A stretch of DNA of 64,000 nucleotides from Tenebrio molitor. Lineage: Eukaryota > Arthropoda > Insecta > Coleoptera > Tenebrionidae. The stretch is from contig NC_091051.1 in the NCBI RefSeq assembly GCF_963966145.1, positions 8,804,001 through 8,868,000 on the forward strand. The letters are read 5' to 3'. Position numbers and translations under genes: made by a program. The notes beneath the pieces were generated by a model. The model saw only the letters and a program-made list of their open reading frames with translations. It was not told the DNA's origin and ran no database searches. Of this stretch, positions 61,230-64,000 are shown piece by piece. Positions within the stretch are counted from its first letter, which is position 1. Every line of letters begins with the position of its first letter.

Positions 61230-64000
61230 TGACCGAGTTTCATTATTCAGAATCTAGTTTCCCACCTACAACGCGCCCGGCTTTGACGCACTTAAAAACT
61301 CTTGTCTATTTTTGTATTTTTGCAACCGAAACGCAATATTGTTTTAAAATGTTATCAATATTTTATCGCGTTTGTCAAGCGCGAATTCCGTGTCGGAATC
61401 GAATTATGGTGGATGCGCCGGGTTACGCCCCATTAAATTCTAGTTCATTGCGTGACAATTGAAAATGTTTGGCAAGTATAAATACAAAAGGAAAAAATGT
61501 GTTGCGATAAAAATATTTTCGCGGAGATTTTGTTGTAAATGTTAGAGTGATTTTATTGCAAGGCCGAGCCCTTTAAACCCTTGTTAATTTGTCATAATGG
61601 TAAGGCTTGTGTCAGTAGTTTGTTTATTTTTTAACGTGGTCGTGATAAAATCAAAGATAATGAACACGCGAAGGGTATAATACTGTGGAATGAAATTGAA
61701 TTTAATTTGCATAATAATGAACATGTGAAGAATAAATTAAATAAATTTACCTCGACGTATCACTTGATAAAAATAACTCGTTAAATTTCGTGTGATGAAA
61801 CGTTTATTGCAAACCCTTCAGCGCATAATTGTATAAATTTTCTCCGAGAAAAATAAGGTTGATGGGCGTGTCGGCCAAACCAAGATACTTCCGTTGGCTG
61901 TGCTCTAATTGCAGTCATCAAATTCCCATTTCTCAAGATAACAAACGACAATAACATTTAGTCGAGTGTAATTGTGCGCTATCAGAGGGGCAACAGGGAA
62001 TTTCAAATAATAGTAAACGAGAAGCAGGATGATGGTTGCATTGAAGGCCTAATGCAAGAGGTCACGAGACAGTTGATATGGAAGGCGGCGTCGTTACAGA
62101 GCGAGGTAATAGCATTGTGTCTCTAACCAGTTGGATAGTTATGGCGAAATGTGAAAACTGTTACCTAATGGAAGAAGCTCTCGCCCTCCAACTAATTCCG
62201 GACTTATTTTGTTTTTAATTCATTGCCGCAAAGTTGCGGTCGACGCTTTAAATAAAAAGAAGAGCCCGGAATCGATATTCCGGGACCATTAGTTACGTCT
62301 CAACTGAGGATCTGGCACTGTTTATGGCTCAACTCCGCGGAGTTTTTACTTTATTTAAAGTTATATTAGAGTAATGAAATTACGGCGAATTTTTCCCAAC
62401 ACCTCGAATAAATAACACTCGCCGCGAGTGTTTAATGGAGTTGTTGAGACAATACCGATTTGAGAAGTTTAACAACTCAATAGTGATTTGTTTTGTTAAA
62501 TACACACGGCGGATGTCGGCAAATAATGGCACTCTGAGCGCAAGTCCTGAACCTGCCAGTGGAGAGAACTTTAAGTGGCGAGGCGTCAGGAGAAATCGAT
62601 TAAGCTGAAATGTTTTTCACTTTGAAGTTTAGGACCGCTTTGAAAACGGCGGTCGCAATTAAATGGTTGATGTTGAGAGTGGTGGAAAGCAGTCGTGGTT
62701 CCCTCGCCCTAATACCCAACCTGGCCCCTGGAAATTATTATAATCGTCTTTGGCAATTTAATCATCCTAAGGCTTTTAATTATAGTTTTAGGATTATGGA
62801 TGGATTTTAAACCTGTACTCGACTCGCTCGGTATTAAACGTTATATCGGGACTCTTGATACAAAATGCGCCCCTTCACAATAATTCCAATGTCAACAATT
62901 TCCAATCTGACCAACACAAAAAAGCTCTTTCAAACTCTCCTTTTTGATGTGCTCGAGCTGTTTACCGGGAAACTAATGAAAGGAACATTTTTGGAAATCT
63001 AATTATCCGATGTCTACTGGACCGTGCAAAAGCGAGGGCGAGCTTAAAGATAATTACTAAACTAAATAGCGACTTAATTAAAGCTCTCGCTGACCCAAAA
63101 CTACCGAATCTATTAAGTCTACGTACCTATGCAACAGCAAAGATTCATCTTAATTAATGGTAACCGATACAGATTTTAGGTAGGTAAACGTTATTGCGGT
63201 TGTGGAAGCATTTAATTAAACTCAGATATGGCATTTGTAGACGTAATTGATCCTGTTTAGCCTCCCCACTGTTTCGTTTACATTTCTATTTGTTTCATTC
63301 CAACTAGGGAAAGACACATAAACAATAAACATAATCCTCCTAAGAAAAATTTCCGCCAGTAACCTAAAAATACAATTATTGTTTCATCCTTAAATTAATT
63401 TCTAATCCATTGATTCCCAAAATCATCTGTTTGCTTTTGCTGTTTTTTTTTCAGAAATTAACAAGGTATTTTGGGTTGTCAAGAGCATAAGGCCATATTT
63501 CAACTTCGTGCAAAACTCTGGAGAGGAAGAATTTTTCCTTTCGAGCGAAACATGTAACTTTACGAGATTACTTTACGACTTTCAAACTCATTCTGTGTGT
63601 AACATAATTTATTAATTATAATTAGTGAATTATAAAAGTGTAACATCGTTATCGAGGAGATGAATTAGAGTGAAATTTGAAGGCTGCTAATTTAATTTTT
63701 GTGTAGCCATATAGAGATAATTGAATCGTGACAGTGAGAGCTGTTAATTGTAGATTTGATCAGTTTGTCAGTTTTAGTGTTAATCTAGTAATGAAAAATT
63801 GCAAGTTTGGTGTGAGTTTAAAAAGCGAATGGAATGAATCCTTTAATGTCGTTAATCGACAGAATTTTTTAATTTGGTAATGCGCCCTCAAAAATTCCTG
63901 TCGTTTTTTTGACCGCGTCATATATTCGGAAAGCTTTTCAGGATTCGGCAAAAAAGCACGAAATCGTTCCTCCTGTTTTAATTAAACTGTGTAGAGATTG
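61230..64000. other. Sequence at the right edge, nothing recognised
   Basis: Frames at 61211-61462 plus, 62610-62810 plus and 63760-63951 minus have no family motif. If the Tsp2A gene continues to the right this is intron. Confidence 0.45.

Noticed and set aside
1..64000. CRISPR arrays, bacterial operons, riboswitches, phage
   Set aside because: Spliced animal genes and insect transposons dominate. No regularly spaced short repeats or dense gene packing are present.

Overview
The window looks like nuclear DNA of an insect, probably a beetle. It is AT-rich with long introns and GT-AG splice sites. It carries two animal genes and is crowded with old DNA transposons, MITE-like fold-back elements and fragments of non-LTR retrotransposons. 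No prokaryotic operon, CRISPR array, rRNA gene or intact tRNA gene is visible. The order Coleoptera is a guess from repeat style and base composition; the insect assignment rests mainly on the Tsp2A-type tetraspanin.

Both protein genes are on the minus strand and both are incomplete in the window. (1) A TMTC3-type O-mannosyltransferase has its promoter near 24.8 kb and exons at 24254-24439, 6994-7130, 2843-2924 and 2443-2542, and it runs off the left edge. The four exons join in frame (186+137+82+100 nt) and give about the first 168 residues. Intron 1 is 17.1 kb and full of repeats. (2) A Tsp2A-type tetraspanin is represented by its last three exons at 50272-50448, 48563-48748 and 36747-36827. 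These cover transmembrane segment 3, the large extracellular loop with its CCG motif, segment 4 and the C-terminal tail. Its first exons were not found and probably lie beyond 64 kb. About 12 kb separates the Tsp2A stop codon from the TMTC promoter. The two genes have no evident functional link.

The rest is introns and intergenic DNA. Recognisable mobile DNA includes: a pogo-like DDE transposase relic (1595-1797); a TA-flanked MITE (8538-9126); a 519-bp tandem duplication with hairpins (10258-11296); a fold-back element with ~235-bp arms (11470-12188); a possible piggyBac C-terminal relic (18205-18390); a MITE family with ~58-bp terminal repeats in two copies (26354-26564 and 46565-46768); a 5'-truncated non-LTR retrotransposon with zinc knuckle and restriction-like endonuclease motifs (28840-30085); two mariner relics (32556-33270 minus, 60945-61229 plus); a LINE fragment (37735-37985); a long fold-back element flanked by TA (38101-38852) inside an older repeat; a hAT-like non-autonomous element (45534-46391); and a tRNA-derived SINE (53636-53916, minus).

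Most open frames of 60-150 codons in this AT-rich DNA show no protein signature and are left out. No new molecular system is evident. The most unusual items are a three-copy repeat that keeps a similar reading frame in two copies, a CpG-rich fold-back family sharing a CTCGGCT core, the hairpin-bearing tandem duplication, and a near-ideal Inr+DPE promoter for TMTC.
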